This document shows positions 40,647-49,564 of a stretch of DNA of 64,000 nt, one piece after another; the stretch's first letter is position 1, and each line of letters opens with the position of its first letter. The DNA is from Micromonospora antibiotica (GTDB lineage: Bacteria > Actinomycetota > Actinomycetes > Mycobacteriales > Micromonosporaceae), in NCBI RefSeq assembly GCF_017599305.1, contig NZ_JAGFWR010000001.1:930001-994000 (forward strand). Direction: 5' to 3'. The translations under genes were made by a program, and so were the position numbers. The notes under the pieces are model-generated. The model saw only the letters and a list, made by a program, of their open reading frames with translations. It did not search any database and was not told the origin of the DNA.

Positions 40647-41567
40647 ATGGTGGGCATGCCGCTCGACGAGTTGCGCGTTCTGCTGGGCCGGCATGCCCGG
40701 CCCGACCTGGGCACGAGCATCGCCGACGTGCGCATCTTCCGTGCCGACCGGCCCGACCCGCCGACGCCGACCACCTACGGCAGGGTGCTGGCCCTCGTAG
40801 CTCAGGGCACGAAGCGGTTCGCGCTCGGCGACCGCGTGTACGAGTACCAGGCCGGCGACTATCTCGTCGCCTCGGTCGACCTGCCGGTGACCGCGCACTT
40901 CGCCCGCGCCAGCCCGGAGGAGCCGGCGCTCGGCTTCGGCCTGACCCTCCACCCGGCCGCCGTCGCCGAGGTGCTGCTCCAGGCCGACCCGGCGGACCTG
41001 CCGCCGGCACCCGCCGCCGACGTGCCGGCCGGCCTGGCCGTCAGCAGGGCCCCCGTCGAGCTGCTCGACGCCGCAGTCCGCCTGCTGCGCCTGCTCGACC
41101 GGCCCCGCGACATCCCCATGATCGCGCCCCTGATCAAGCGGGAGATCATCTGGCGGCTGCTCACCGGCGAGCAGGGCGGCGTCCTGCGCCAGTTCGGCCT
41201 GCCCGACAGCAGCCTCAGCCACATCGCCCGGGCCGTCCAGTGGATCCGCGACAACTACGCGCGGCCCTTCCGCGTCGAGGACGTGGCGCAGCAGGCGGGA
41301 ATGAGCGTCTCCGCGTTCCACCGCAACTTCCAGGCCGTCACCTCGATGAGCCCGATCCAGTACCAGAAGCAGATCCGCCTGCAACGCGCCCGGCTGCTGC
41401 TCGCCGCGAGCCCCGGCGACGTCGCCGGGGTCAGCCGCCGCGTCGGCTACGAGAGCCCCGCCCAGTTCAGCCGCGAGTACCGCCGGCAGTTCGGGGACCC
41501 GCCCCGCCAGGACGCGGCCCGCCTGCACGCCCGCACCGCCGCACGGGTCACGCCCCGCGACAGTTGA
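40647..41567 (+). CDS. AraC-family transcriptional regulator with AraC_N sensor domain
   Basis: A 306-aa regulator. The N-terminal cupin-like AraC_N domain spans about 1-160 (YGRVLALVAQGTKRFALGDRVYEYQAGDYLVASVDLPV). The C-terminal double-HTH domain contains FRVEDVAQQAGMSVSAFHRNFQAVTSMSPIQYQKQIRLQRARLLLAA and VAGVSRRVGYESPAQFSREYRRQFG. Related AraC_N regulators often control oxidoreductases and hydrolases. The ATG at 40647 is used; ATG 40656 three codons later is equally possible, and neither has a clear Shine-Dalgarno. The ABM / hydrolase genes 4 kb downstream are candidate targets, but nothing in the sequence links them. Confidence 0.88.
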   Translation: MVGMPLDELRVLLGRHARPDLGTSIADVRIFRADRPDPPTPTTYGRVLALVAQGTKRFALGDRVYEYQAGDYLVASVDLPVTAHFARASPEEPALGFGLTLHPAAVAEVLLQADPADLPPAPAADVPAGLAVSRAPVELLDAAVRLLRLLDRPRDIPMIAPLIKREIIWRLLTGEQGGVLRQFGLPDSSLSHIARAVQWIRDNYARPFRVEDVAQQAGMSVSAFHRNFQAVTSMSPIQYQKQIRLQRARLLLAASPGDVAGVSRRVGYESPAQFSREYRRQFGDPPRQDAARLHARTAARVTPRDS

Positions 41568-41709
41568 CCGGAACTCGCGTTCTCTTGCCCGATCCTGCCC
41601 GCCTGCGCCGACGGACGGCCGGGTGGCTGATCACCGCCGGTAGCCTGCCCGAGCAGAGGGCCGAGGTCGGCCGGGGGCCGACGGACAACGACGGGCGCGT
41701 GAGGTACGG

Positions 41710-44475
41710 GTGGCCGGTAGCGAACTGTTCGGACGCCACGACGACCTGGCGCAGCTCGCCGAGTTCCTCGACGGGGTGCGCCAGGGCGGCGGCGCGCGGC
41801 TGATCTGCGGCGAGCCGGGGGTCGGCAAGTCCGCCCTGATGACCGCCGCCATGGAGTTCGCCCTCGCGGACGGGATGCGCGTGCTGCGGGCGTCCGGGTC
41901 GGAGTTCGAAGCCGACGTCAGCTACTCCGGCCTGCACCAGCTGCTGCTGCCCGCGCACGCGGCTCTCGACCGTCTCCCGCCCGGTTCGCGCGAGGCGCTG
42001 TCGGTGGCGCTCGGCTTCGGCGCCGGCACGCCCCCGGAAGTCCTCCTGGTCTGCAACGCCGCCCTGCTGCTCGTCACGGAGCTCACGGTCGACGAGCCGG
42101 TCCTGCTGGTGGTCGACGACGTGCACTGGCTCGACCGCGCGAGCGCCGTCGTCCTCGGCTTCATCGCCCGGCGGCTGGCGGGTGTCCGGGCCGGGCTGCT
42201 GGCGTCGACCAGGGCGGGATCGGTGAGCTTCCTCGACCTGCGGGGGCTGTCCGAGCACGCCGTCGGGCCGCTCGACGACGAGGCCGCGGGGCGGCTGGTC
42301 GACGCCCGCCACCCGCAACTGCCGGCGCGGGTACGCCGACGCCTGCTCGACCTCGCCCAGGGCAACCCCCTCGCGCTGATGGAGCTGCCCGCCACGCTGC
42401 TGGGCTCCGTGCGGCGTACGGAGACGCAGTCCGAGGTGGTCCCCCTCAGCGACCGGTTGCAGGCGATCTTCGCGGCCCGGTTGACCGGGCTGCCCGAGGC
42501 GACCCGGCGGGTGCTGCTGCTGGCCACCTTCGAGGGCACCGGCGACGTCCGGGTGCTCCGCGCCGCGCTGCCCGACCAGTCCAGCCTGGCCGACCTGGCC
42601 CCCGCCGAGCGGGCGCAGCTCGTCCGGGTGGACGACGCCACGGCCCGGATCGCGTTCCGGCATCCACTGATCCGCTCGGCGATCGTGGCCATGTCCACCC
42701 ACGAGGAGCGCCGCACCGCGCACGTTGCCCTCGCCGGAGCCCTGGTCGACGACGAGGAACGCCGCGCGTGGCACCTCGCGGCGGCCGCTGTCGGCCCCGA
42801 CGAGGCGGTGGCGGAACTTCTGGAAGAGGCGGCGCACCGGGTGATGCGGCGCGGGGACGGGTTCGCGGCGGTGGCGGCCCTGGTCCGCGCCGCCGAGTTG
42901 AGCGCCACGAGCGCCGGCCGGGGGCGGCGGCTCGCCGAGGCCGCGTACATCGGGGCGGAGGCGAGCGGCACCATCGACGACGCGAAGATCCTGCTGACCG
43001 ACGCGCGTCGGGCGGCTCCCGACTCGGCCGGTTCGCTGCACGCGGCCAACGCGACCGCCTTCCTCATGATCAACGGCGACGGCGACGTGAACACCGCCCA
43101 CCGGCTGCTGGCGGGTGCCATCGAGACCGGCGACCACGGCTACCGGGCCGACGACCCCGCGCTCGTCGAGGCCATGCACACCCTGCTGCTGCTGTGCTGG
43201 TACGGCAGCACGCCGGAGTACTGGGAACCGTTCTTCGCGCTGCTGCGCCGGATCCGGCCCCGGCCGCCGGACGTGCTCGCGCTGGCGAGCGACAGCTTCG
43301 CCGACCCGGTGCGCACCGGGAAGGCCGCGCTGGGCCGGATCGACGCGGTGCTCGGCACGCTGACCGAGAACGAGGACCCCACCCGCATCATGCGGATCGG
43401 CACGGCCTCGGTGTACCTCGATCGTCTCGGCGACTCGCGGGAGGCGTCCTGGCGGCTGGTCGAGCACGGGCGCAACGGCGGGGCGCCCCGCCGGCACCTC
43501 GGAGCCCTGATGCACCTGTGCCTCGACGACTTCCTGACCGGCCGGTGGGACGAGGCCGAGGAACTCGCCGTGGAGGGCCAGCGGACCTGCGACACCAGCG
43601 GCTTCTCGTTCTTCGCGTGGTACTTCCGGTACAACTGGGCGATCCTCGCCGCCGGCCGGGGACGGTTCGACGAGGCGTACGCGCTCGCCGACGAGATCAC
43701 CCACTGGGCGCTGCCCCGTGGCGTCGCCGCCGCCGCGCTGTTCGCGCAGCATCCCCGGGTGCTCGCCGCCATGGGGCAGGGCGACTACGACGCCGCCTTC
43801 GGCCACGCCGCCGCGATGAGCCCGCCCGGCGTGCTCGCCTCCCACGTGCCGCACTGCACCTGGGTCATGTTCGACCTGGTCGAGGCGGCCGTACGCACCG
43901 GGCGGACAGCCGAGGCCCGGGTCCACGTGCAGGCGATGCGGGACGCGGACGTGGCTGGCTTGTCGCCCCGGATGGCCCTGCTCCAGGCCGGCGCGGAGGC
44001 TCTCGTCCTCGACGACGACGAGTCGGTGACCCGCGTGGAGGCCCTGCTGGCCGACGCCGCGACGCGGCGGTGGCTGTACGACGGGTCCCGGGTGCGGTTG
44101 GCCCTCGGTGAGCGGCTGCGACGGACCCGGTCGCCGGCGGAGGCCCGGCCGCACCTGCTCGCCGCACGGGACGGATTCGCCGCCCTGGCCGCAGAGCCCT
44201 GGCTCGACCGGGTGGAGAGGGAGCTGCGCGCCTGCGGCCACCGTCCGGCCCCCCGGCAGCGGGGTGACCTGACCGCGCTGACGGCGCAGGAACTCCAGAT
44301 CGCGGAGCTGGCGGCGAGCGGCCTGACCAACAGGCAGATCGCCGAGCGCCTGTACCTGTCCCACCGGACCGTCGGCGCCCACCTGTACCGGATCTTCCCC
44401 AAGCTGGGCGTCACGTCCCGGGCGGCGCTCCGGGACGCGCTGTCGCCGCCTGCTGCTGGGCAGACTGCGCGCTGA
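41710..44475 (+). CDS. Large ATP-binding LuxR-family (LAL / MalT-like) regulator
   Basis: A 921-aa LAL-type transcriptional activator. The N-terminal AAA/STAND ATPase starts at FGRHDDLAQLAEFL, with Walker A CGEPGVGKSALM (about 36-46) and Walker B VLLVVDDVHWLDRAS. The long middle region (about 330-840) is helical and TPR-like (AHRLLAGAIETGDH, EASWRLVEHGRNGG, EAYALADEITHWALP). The C-terminal LuxR HTH reads LTAQELQIAELAASGLTNRQIAERLYLSHRTVGAHLYRIFPKLGV. Such proteins commonly sit in or near secondary-metabolite clusters. The GTG start at 41710 begins VAGSELFGRH, the usual LAL N-terminus. Its last 65 bases overlap the convergent ferritin-like gene. Confidence 0.92.
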   Translation: MAGSELFGRHDDLAQLAEFLDGVRQGGGARLICGEPGVGKSALMTAAMEFALADGMRVLRASGSEFEADVSYSGLHQLLLPAHAALDRLPPGSREALSVALGFGAGTPPEVLLVCNAALLLVTELTVDEPVLLVVDDVHWLDRASAVVLGFIARRLAGVRAGLLASTRAGSVSFLDLRGLSEHAVGPLDDEAAGRLVDARHPQLPARVRRRLLDLAQGNPLALMELPATLLGSVRRTETQSEVVPLSDRLQAIFAARLTGLPEATRRVLLLATFEGTGDVRVLRAALPDQSSLADLAPAERAQLVRVDDATARIAFRHPLIRSAIVAMSTHEERRTAHVALAGALVDDEERRAWHLAAAAVGPDEAVAELLEEAAHRVMRRGDGFAAVAALVRAAELSATSAGRGRRLAEAAYIGAEASGTIDDAKILLTDARRAAPDSAGSLHAANATAFLMINGDGDVNTAHRLLAGAIETGDHGYRADDPALVEAMHTLLLLCWYGSTPEYWEPFFALLRRIRPRPPDVLALASDSFADPVRTGKAALGRIDAVLGTLTENEDPTRIMRIGTASVYLDRLGDSREASWRLVEHGRNGGAPRRHLGALMHLCLDDFLTGRWDEAEELAVEGQRTCDTSGFSFFAWYFRYNWAILAAGRGRFDEAYALADEITHWALPRGVAAAALFAQHPRVLAAMGQGDYDAAFGHAAAMSPPGVLASHVPHCTWVMFDLVEAAVRTGRTAEARVHVQAMRDADVAGLSPRMALLQAGAEALVLDDDESVTRVEALLADAATRRWLYDGSRVRLALGERLRRTRSPAEARPHLLAARDGFAALAAEPWLDRVERELRACGHRPAPRQRGDLTALTAQELQIAELAASGLTNRQIAERLYLSHRTVGAHLYRIFPKLGVTSRAALRDALSPPAAGQTAR

Positions 44476-45013
44476 GCTCGTCGGCCTGCGTCTCCTTCGC
44501 TTCGAGCAACCGCTCCAGGAGACGCCGGGTGGTGGGGTCGTCGTCGCCGATCCAACGCACCGCCTCCTGCAACGTCTGGACGAGGACCCGCGCCCCGACG
44601 AGGTTCTGCGTCACGATGCCGACGACGTCACCGTCGGGGAACGCCCGGAAGGCGACCCGGGACCGGGCGCCCAGGTGTTGCGGGTCGTAGTCGCCGGCGC
44701 ACCCGAGCTGCCGGATCCGGGTCGCGACCAGCCGCGCGTCACCACGGTCGCGGTCGGCCCCGGCGAACAGGAGCTCCGCGAGCGGCCGGGCCGACGGAGC
44801 GCGGACGGCCAGCGCGTGCTGCTCGTACTGCAACGAGGACACGACCAGGCTCGCCAGCAGCACGTTGAGCAGGCGCGTGGTCGCCGCAAGGTCGGCCCGG
44901 TTCGACGGCGTGACCGGCCCGTCGTCGAGGTCGAACAGGGCCCGGTCCCGGACCTCGCGCATCCGCAGCACGGTGGGCGGCGATGCGGGGTGTTCCCGTC
45001 CTGATGGCGTCAC
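44411..45013 (-). CDS. Ferritin-like (Dps/bacterioferritin-related) protein with altered metal ligands
   Basis: A 200-aa four-helix protein of the ferritin-like superfamily. The segments LLNVLLASLVVSSLQYEQHALAV, DPQHLGARSRVAF, GIVTQNLVGARVLVQTLQEAVRWIGDDDPTTRRLLERLL and EAKETQADELSAQ align, from memory, with bacterioferritin/Dps-like proteins that read ...GDDDPTTRRLLEEILAxEEEHADDL. Here the final ExxH pair is replaced by ETQ, and the first-helix Glu is Ser or Leu. A functional di-iron ferroxidase centre is therefore unlikely. The GTG start at 45013 is plausible, but a later ATG (MREVRDRALFD) fits the family start better. The 3' end overlaps the LAL regulator gene by 65 bases. Confidence 0.7.
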   Translation of the reverse strand: MTPSGREHPASPPTVLRMREVRDRALFDLDDGPVTPSNRADLAATTRLLNVLLASLVVSSLQYEQHALAVRAPSARPLAELLFAGADRDRGDARLVATRIRQLGCAGDYDPQHLGARSRVAFRAFPDGDVVGIVTQNLVGARVLVQTLQEAVRWIGDDDPTTRRLLERLLEAKETQADELSAQSAQQQAATARPGAPPGT

Positions 45014-45342
45014 GCCGTCGATGGTGCGGCGCGGCTCTCGACCCGCGCATCTGTCGAATGACCTAACCCGGGACGAGGTGCCGGCGGCGGAGGGTCCTCA
45101 CGGCCCCGGGCCGGTGCACCAGGACGCGGCGCGGGCCGGCGGCTCCGCTCACGTCAGCGGCCCCGCCCGGCCGCCGGCCTGCCCGGTTCCGGCACGACCG
45201 GCTAGGTCATCGGTCGTCGGCGGCCCGGATCCCGGAAGTCGGATGACTGATGAAGGCCGGCCCGGCGGCCCCGAAGGTAGAGCCCAGCCAGGCAATACCG
45301 TCGCCGCCGACATTCGGCGGCAGCCGCCGAGGAGAGTGCCCG
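45014..45342. other. 329-bp intergenic region, probable divergent promoters
   Basis: No gene or strong hairpin is seen. It separates the ferritin-like gene (minus strand) from the ABM monooxygenase operon (plus strand) and probably holds both promoters. I could not assign -35/-10 boxes with confidence. Confidence 0.4.
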
Positions 45343-45648
45343 ATGACCATCAGCTACGGCTTCCACGCCACCATGACCGCCCGCCCCGGCAAGGGCGACG
45401 AACTCGCCGACTTCCTGCTCGCGTCGCCGTCGCTGACGAACGAGGACTGCGTCGTCTTCCTGATCGGCCGTTCCGCCGCCGACTCCGACACCGTCCACGT
45501 CACCGAGGGCTGGACGACCGAGGAGGCGCACCACCGGTTCTTCGCCACCGACGAGGCGCAGGCCCTGTTGGCGCAACTCCAGCCGCTGATCGTCGGCGAG
45601 CCGGCATACCTCGACGAGGTGCCGGTCGGTGGCAAGGCCGCCATCTGA
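45343..45648 (+). CDS. ABM-family (antibiotic biosynthesis) monooxygenase-like protein
   Basis: A 101-aa ferredoxin-like alpha/beta-barrel protein of the ABM family: ISYGFHATMTARPGKGDELADFLLA, VVFLIGRSAADSDTVHVTEGWTTEEAHHRFFATDEAQALLAQLQPLI. Members include cofactor-free monooxygenases acting on quinone-like or polyketide substrates, heme-degrading enzymes and many of unknown role. The ATG at 45343 has GAGGAGAG (45329-45336) six bases upstream; longer starts are rejected. It is the first gene of a cluster: the alpha/beta hydrolase starts 52 bases later, then a methyltransferase and LtrA follow. This spacing suggests a four-gene transcription unit of unknown purpose. Confidence 0.82.
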   Translation: MTISYGFHATMTARPGKGDELADFLLASPSLTNEDCVVFLIGRSAADSDTVHVTEGWTTEEAHHRFFATDEAQALLAQLQPLIVGEPAYLDEVPVGGKAAI

Positions 45649-45700
45649 GACCCCGCACGGCAATCCGTCCTTCCGCACCGAACACGACAGGAAACCCCTC

Positions 45701-46702
45701 ATGGCACTGACACGTCCCCCCGTCGATCCCGAGCTGCGCGCGCTCCTGGCCGACATGCCGTTCGTACCCGAACTCAACCGCGACGTGCTCCCGCAGATCC
45801 GGCAGTTCTCGTCGACGCCCGTGGAGCCGCTGCTCGAAGGCCGGGCGATCGACCGGCGCGAGATCAGCATCGCCGGCCCGGACGGCACGGACATCCCGCT
45901 GTCCGTCTTCAGCCCCGCCGGCCCGGAACACACCGCTGTGGCCCCCTGCGTCTACTGGATGCACGGCGGCGGCATGGTGATGGGCGACCGCTTCTCCCAG
46001 CTCGACATCCCCCTGGAATGGCTCGACCGGTTCGGTGCCGTCGTCGTCTCCGTGGACTACCGGCTGGCACCCGAGGCCACCGGCACCAGCCTGCTCGACG
46101 ACTGCTACCACGGTCTGCTGTGGGTGGCCGAGCACGCCGACGAGCTGGGCGTCGACCCGAACCGGATCATCGCCGCCGGGGTCAGCGCCGGCGGCGGCCT
46201 CACCGCCGGGGTCGCCCTGCTGTCCCGCGACCGCGGCGGCCCGGATCTCGCCGCCCAGGTGCTGATCTGCCCCATGCTCGACCACCACAACGACACCACC
46301 TCCAGCCGCCAGTACGCCGGCGAGCCCGGCGTGTGGACACGCGAGATGAACGAGTTCGCCTGGCGGTCGGTGCTCGGCGACCTGACCGACGACGCCGTAC
46401 CCGATCATGTCTCCCCCGCGACGGCCGACGACCTGTCCGGCCTTCCGGACACCTACGTCGACGCCGGCACCGCCGAGGTGTTCCGCGACGAGGCCGTCGC
46501 CTACACCACCCGCATCTGGGCCGCCGGCGGCCAGGCCGAGCTGCACATCTGGGCCGGTGGCTTCCACGGATTCGACGCCCTGTACCCGCAGGCGCGGATC
46601 TCGGCCCAGGCCCGCCGCGCCCGCACCGACTGGCTCGCCCGCATCCTGACCCCGGCCGCCGGGCCGACCCGGCCGCAGCTCTCCGGGCAGCGGGCCGGCT
46701 GA
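45701..46702 (+). CDS. Alpha/beta hydrolase, hormone-sensitive-lipase (HSL) type
   Basis: A 333-aa soluble carboxylesterase-like enzyme. The oxyanion motif CVYWMHGGGMVMGD, YRLAPEAT, nucleophile Ser in AAGVSAGGGL, a catalytic Asp in TYVDAGTAEVFRDEA and His in AGGFHGFDALYP identify the HSL/GDSAG family (here G-V-S-A-G-G). It hydrolyses short-chain esters or lactones; the natural substrate is unknown. The ATG at 45701 is preceded by AGGAA seven bases upstream. The stop overlaps the next start by one base (TGATG), so the methyltransferase is translationally coupled. Confidence 0.93.
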   Translation: MALTRPPVDPELRALLADMPFVPELNRDVLPQIRQFSSTPVEPLLEGRAIDRREISIAGPDGTDIPLSVFSPAGPEHTAVAPCVYWMHGGGMVMGDRFSQLDIPLEWLDRFGAVVVSVDYRLAPEATGTSLLDDCYHGLLWVAEHADELGVDPNRIIAAGVSAGGGLTAGVALLSRDRGGPDLAAQVLICPMLDHHNDTTSSRQYAGEPGVWTREMNEFAWRSVLGDLTDDAVPDHVSPATADDLSGLPDTYVDAGTAEVFRDEAVAYTTRIWAAGGQAELHIWAGGFHGFDALYPQARISAQARRARTDWLARILTPAAGPTRPQLSGQRAG

Positions 46703-47331
46703 TGAGCGACAACCACCGGGCGGAGTTCCTGCGCGAGTTCCTCCGCGACCCGTTCACCGTCGCCGCGGTCGCCCCCAGCGGCCGGCCGCTGGCCGACCTC
46801 GTCACCGCGCCCGTCCCCGGCGTCGGCGAGCCGCTGGTCGTCGAACTCGGCCCCGGCACCGGAGCGTTCACGGCCGCCATCCAGCGCCGGCTCGCCGGCC
46901 GGGGCCGTCACCTCGCGGTCGAGGTCAACGAACGGTTCGCCGGCCTGCTGGCCGCCCGGTACCCCCGGCTCGACGTCGCCGTGGCCGACGCCCGCGACCT
47001 CGGCGACGTGCTGGCACAGCGGGGCCACGGCCGGGCGGACGTGATCGTGAGCGGGCTGCCGTGGGCGGCGTTCGCCGGGGGCCAGCAGGACGAGCTGCTG
47101 CACGCCGTCACCGACGCGTTGGCCCCGGACGGCGCCTTCACCACGTTCGGCTATACGTTCGCCCGCTGGACGCCGCCTGCCCAACGGCTGCGGCGGGCAC
47201 TGGGCGACCGGTTCGAGGAGGTCGTGACCGGCCGCACCGTGTGGGCCAACGTGCCGCCGGCGTTCGTGTACTCCTGCCGGCGCCCCCGGGTCACCGCGCG
47301 ACCGCGCGCGCTGGTGTCCCTGTCCCGCTGA
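46702..47331 (+). CDS. Class I SAM-dependent methyltransferase (phospholipid N-methyltransferase/KsgA-like)
   Basis: A 209-aa Rossmann-fold methyltransferase. It begins FLREFLRDPFTVAAVAPSGRPLADLV, characteristic of PmtA-like phospholipid N-methyltransferases. SAM motif I is VVELGPGTGAFTAAI, with the acidic ribose ligand in LAVEVNERFAGLLAARYPRLDVAVADARDL. The post-motif IVSGLPWAAF resembles the NLPY/GLPW motif IV of rRNA adenine and PmtA enzymes. It could methylate phosphatidylethanolamine or a small molecule; the operon context does not decide. The ATG at 46702 overlaps the hydrolase stop by one base. Confidence 0.88.
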   Translation: MSDNHRAEFLREFLRDPFTVAAVAPSGRPLADLVTAPVPGVGEPLVVELGPGTGAFTAAIQRRLAGRGRHLAVEVNERFAGLLAARYPRLDVAVADARDLGDVLAQRGHGRADVIVSGLPWAAFAGGQQDELLHAVTDALAPDGAFTTFGYTFARWTPPAQRLRRALGDRFEEVVTGRTVWANVPPAFVYSCRRPRVTARPRALVSLSR

Positions 47332-47359
47332 GAACGGCACCCCGAGAGGAGGGTTGGCC

Positions 47360-48637
47360 ATGGGAAAGCCCCAGGGTCCCGGTCCAGCCGTACGCCCGGT
47401 CGGCCAGGACCATCGCGCGACGCCGTTCGAGCTGCTCTTCGACCTCGTGTACGTCTTCGCAGCGACCCAGATCACCGCCTACCTGGCCCACGAGCACAGC
47501 CCGTACGGTGTCCTGCAGGGTCTGCTGATCCTCGCCCTGCTGTGGGGAACGTGGTCCGGCTACACCTGGCTGGGTAACCACTCCCGGGCCGACGAGGGTC
47601 TGATCCGGGCGGGAATGGCCGGCGCGATGGCGGCGATGTTCGTGGTCGCCCTGGCCATTCCCGAGGCCTGGCGGGACGCCCCCGGCGGCCTGCCCGGCCC
47701 CGTCGTCCTGGTCTGCGCCTACTTCCTCGTCCGGTGGGTGCACCTCGCGGTCTACGCGGTGGCCGCAACCGGCGACGCCGGCCTGCGGCAGCAGATCGTG
47801 ATCACCTGGTTTCCCCTGCTGGCGGGCGCGGCGCTGCTCCTGTTCGGGGCGCTGCTGGGCGGCTGGGCCCAGGCGCTGCTGTTCGCCGTCGCGTTGCTGG
47901 TGGACTGGGCCGGCATCTACCTCACCGCCAAGCGCGGCGCGTGGCGACTGCACAGCCCGACGCATCTCACCGAACGGCATGGTCTGTTCATCATCCTGGC
48001 CCTCGGTGAGTCGACCGTCGCGATCGGCGTGGGTGCCGCCGGCCAGCCCATCGGTGTGCCGCTGGTGAGCGTCGCCGTCCTCGGCATCGGCACCGCCGTC
48101 TGCCTCTGGTGGCTGTACTTCGACGCGGTGGCGCCCGCGGCCCGGCGTCGCCTCGTCGAGGCACACGGCGCCGCCCGGGTCAGCCTGGCCGTCGACGCGT
48201 ACACCTACGGTCACTTCCCCCTGGTCGCCGGCATCGTGCTCACCGCGCTCGGCGTGGAGGGCGTGGTGGCACACGTCGGCGTGGGCGGGCCGTTGGGAGC
48301 CTTCTACGCTCTGTCCCTCTTCGGCGGTGCGGCGCTCTACCTCGCCGGGCACCTGCTGTTCGAACGGCTCGTGCACCGTACGACGAGCCTGCCGCGCCTG
48401 GTGGCGGCCGGCGTGCTCGTCGCCGTCGGCCCCGCCGCCGCCGCCCTCGCGCCGCTGGTCGGTCTGGCCGGTCTGGTCGCCGTCCTGATCGTCCTCATCG
48501 TCGTCGAGACCCGCCAGCCCCGACGGAACTCACATCCGACGACGCCACCGGTCGAGGCGACGGCGAGAACCTTCGGAACCGGAACCGTGGAGGATCTGGC
48601 AGGGAATCGCGAGGATCGCGATAGAAAAGCTGATTAA
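47360..48637 (+). CDS. LtrA family (low temperature requirement A) membrane protein
   Basis: A 425-aa polytopic membrane protein with about eleven helices. The opening ATPFELLFDLVYVFAATQITAYLAH and later ERHGLFIILALGESTVAIGVGA are the defining motifs of the bacterial LtrA family, named for a Listeria mutant unable to grow at low temperature; molecular function is unknown. The ATG at 47360 has GAGGAGGG (47346-47353) seven bases upstream. It sits 28 bases after the methyltransferase gene and closes the cluster. A charged C-terminal tail (ETRQPRRNSHPTT...DRDRKAD) is cytoplasmic. Confidence 0.93.
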   Translation: MGKPQGPGPAVRPVGQDHRATPFELLFDLVYVFAATQITAYLAHEHSPYGVLQGLLILALLWGTWSGYTWLGNHSRADEGLIRAGMAGAMAAMFVVALAIPEAWRDAPGGLPGPVVLVCAYFLVRWVHLAVYAVAATGDAGLRQQIVITWFPLLAGAALLLFGALLGGWAQALLFAVALLVDWAGIYLTAKRGAWRLHSPTHLTERHGLFIILALGESTVAIGVGAAGQPIGVPLVSVAVLGIGTAVCLWWLYFDAVAPAARRRLVEAHGAARVSLAVDAYTYGHFPLVAGIVLTALGVEGVVAHVGVGGPLGAFYALSLFGGAALYLAGHLLFERLVHRTTSLPRLVAAGVLVAVGPAAAALAPLVGLAGLVAVLIVLIVVETRQPRRNSHPTTPPVEATARTFGTGTVEDLAGNREDRDRKAD

Positions 48638-48730
48638 TTGTTCGACACTGTTGAATAGGTGTGAGCTGCGGAATGACGGTGCCCACGATCCCCGCGGCCA
48701 GCTCTATTCCATCGACGGGAGAGGGTGGCG

Positions 48731-49120
48731 ATGGCCGATCAGGAGCACAGTGAAATATCGCTGCTGGTAAACGACGTGACTCGCCGGCTGTCAGTGGACA
48801 ACCGTCGGACGCTGCTCGCCGTGTTGCGGGACGACCCGGGCGTCACCGGGCCGAAGAAGGGGTGCGACCACGGGCAGTGCGGCGCCTGCACACCGGTATC
48901 TGGGCGTAGCCACCAACCTCGTCGACCTCATGAAGTGCGGGGTCGAGGAGCCGACCCGGCTGGTGGACGTACGGCGGCTTCCCCTCGACGGCGTTCACGA
49001 CGCCCCGGACGGCGGGCAGGTCATCGGTGCGACGACCACGAACAGCCACATGGCCGCGCACCCCGAGGTGCGCCGCCGGTTCCCGGCGCTGGCCCAGGTC
49101 GTGCTGGCGTCGTTGATCTT
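48731..49120 (+). pseudogene. Collapsed xanthine-dehydrogenase-type genes: 2Fe-2S subunit head joined to FAD subunit fragment
   Basis: The first frame (48731 to about 48892) reads SLLVNDVTRRLSVDNRRTLLAVLRDD and GPKKGCDHGQCGACT, the plant-type ferredoxin start of a molybdenum hydroxylase small subunit (three of the four cluster Cys visible). After about nt 48893 a second frame reads RYLGVATNLVDLMKCGVEEPTRLVDVRRLPLDGV and VIGATTTNSHMAAHPEVRRRFPALAQVVLA, part of the FAD-binding subunit that normally follows. The rest of the small subunit and the start of the medium subunit are deleted, and similarity stops near 49115. There is no large molybdopterin subunit. A deletion scar next to the island boundary. 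Confidence 0.85.
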
Positions 49121-49336
49121 CGATGATGTGCGCGACGTGTGCTCGCCAGCGGATGCCAGCCCGGGTCACCCGGCACCGACGCGGGTCACCGCAGCCGCCC
49201 GTGGTCGCAAACGGGGGTTCGTGTGCTCGGGCTGTGGTCCTGGGCTGGGCGAACGTGGGTCCGGGCGCTGCGGGTGGACGTGGGCCACTCCCTGCCACCC
49301 CAGGTGAACCCGCAGGTCGCTAGACTAGGCGCTCGC

Positions 49337-49374
49337 GCCCTCGTAGCTCAGGGGATAGAGCATCGGTTTCCTAA
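49337..49374 (+). tRNA. Truncated tRNA-Arg (anticodon CCT), 5' half only
   Basis: The 38 bases match the acceptor 5' strand, D arm (TAGCTCAGGGGATAGAGCA) and anticodon arm up to the loop TTCCTAA of actinobacterial tRNA-Arg(CCT). The next bases (GACGAC...) do not pair with the anticodon stem, and no T-arm or acceptor 3' strand follows. The 3' half is not found elsewhere in the window. Likely the junction between chromosome and an inserted island; not a functional tRNA as it stands. Confidence 0.8.
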
Positions 49375-49564
49375 GACGACGCTCTATTTGTGTCCACAGG
49401 CGAATCGCCTGCGGGTTCCTATTCTGTGGCGGTATTAGTCTGTCGCAGACGCGCGTTGCTGTGCTCGCTTGCTGAAGATCAGAAGAGTGGACGAAAGTCC
49501 TGTTCAGACCGTATTTGGGGCATCCGTCATGTGCTTGCTGGGATCTAGCGAATTCACGCAACAG

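Noticed and set aside
49337..49560. Intron-containing tRNA-Arg(CCT) (group I intron after the anticodon loop)
   Set aside because: I searched by eye for the 3' half (ACCGA stem, GGTTCGAATCC T-arm) downstream and at the window end and did not find it; no group I core is apparent.
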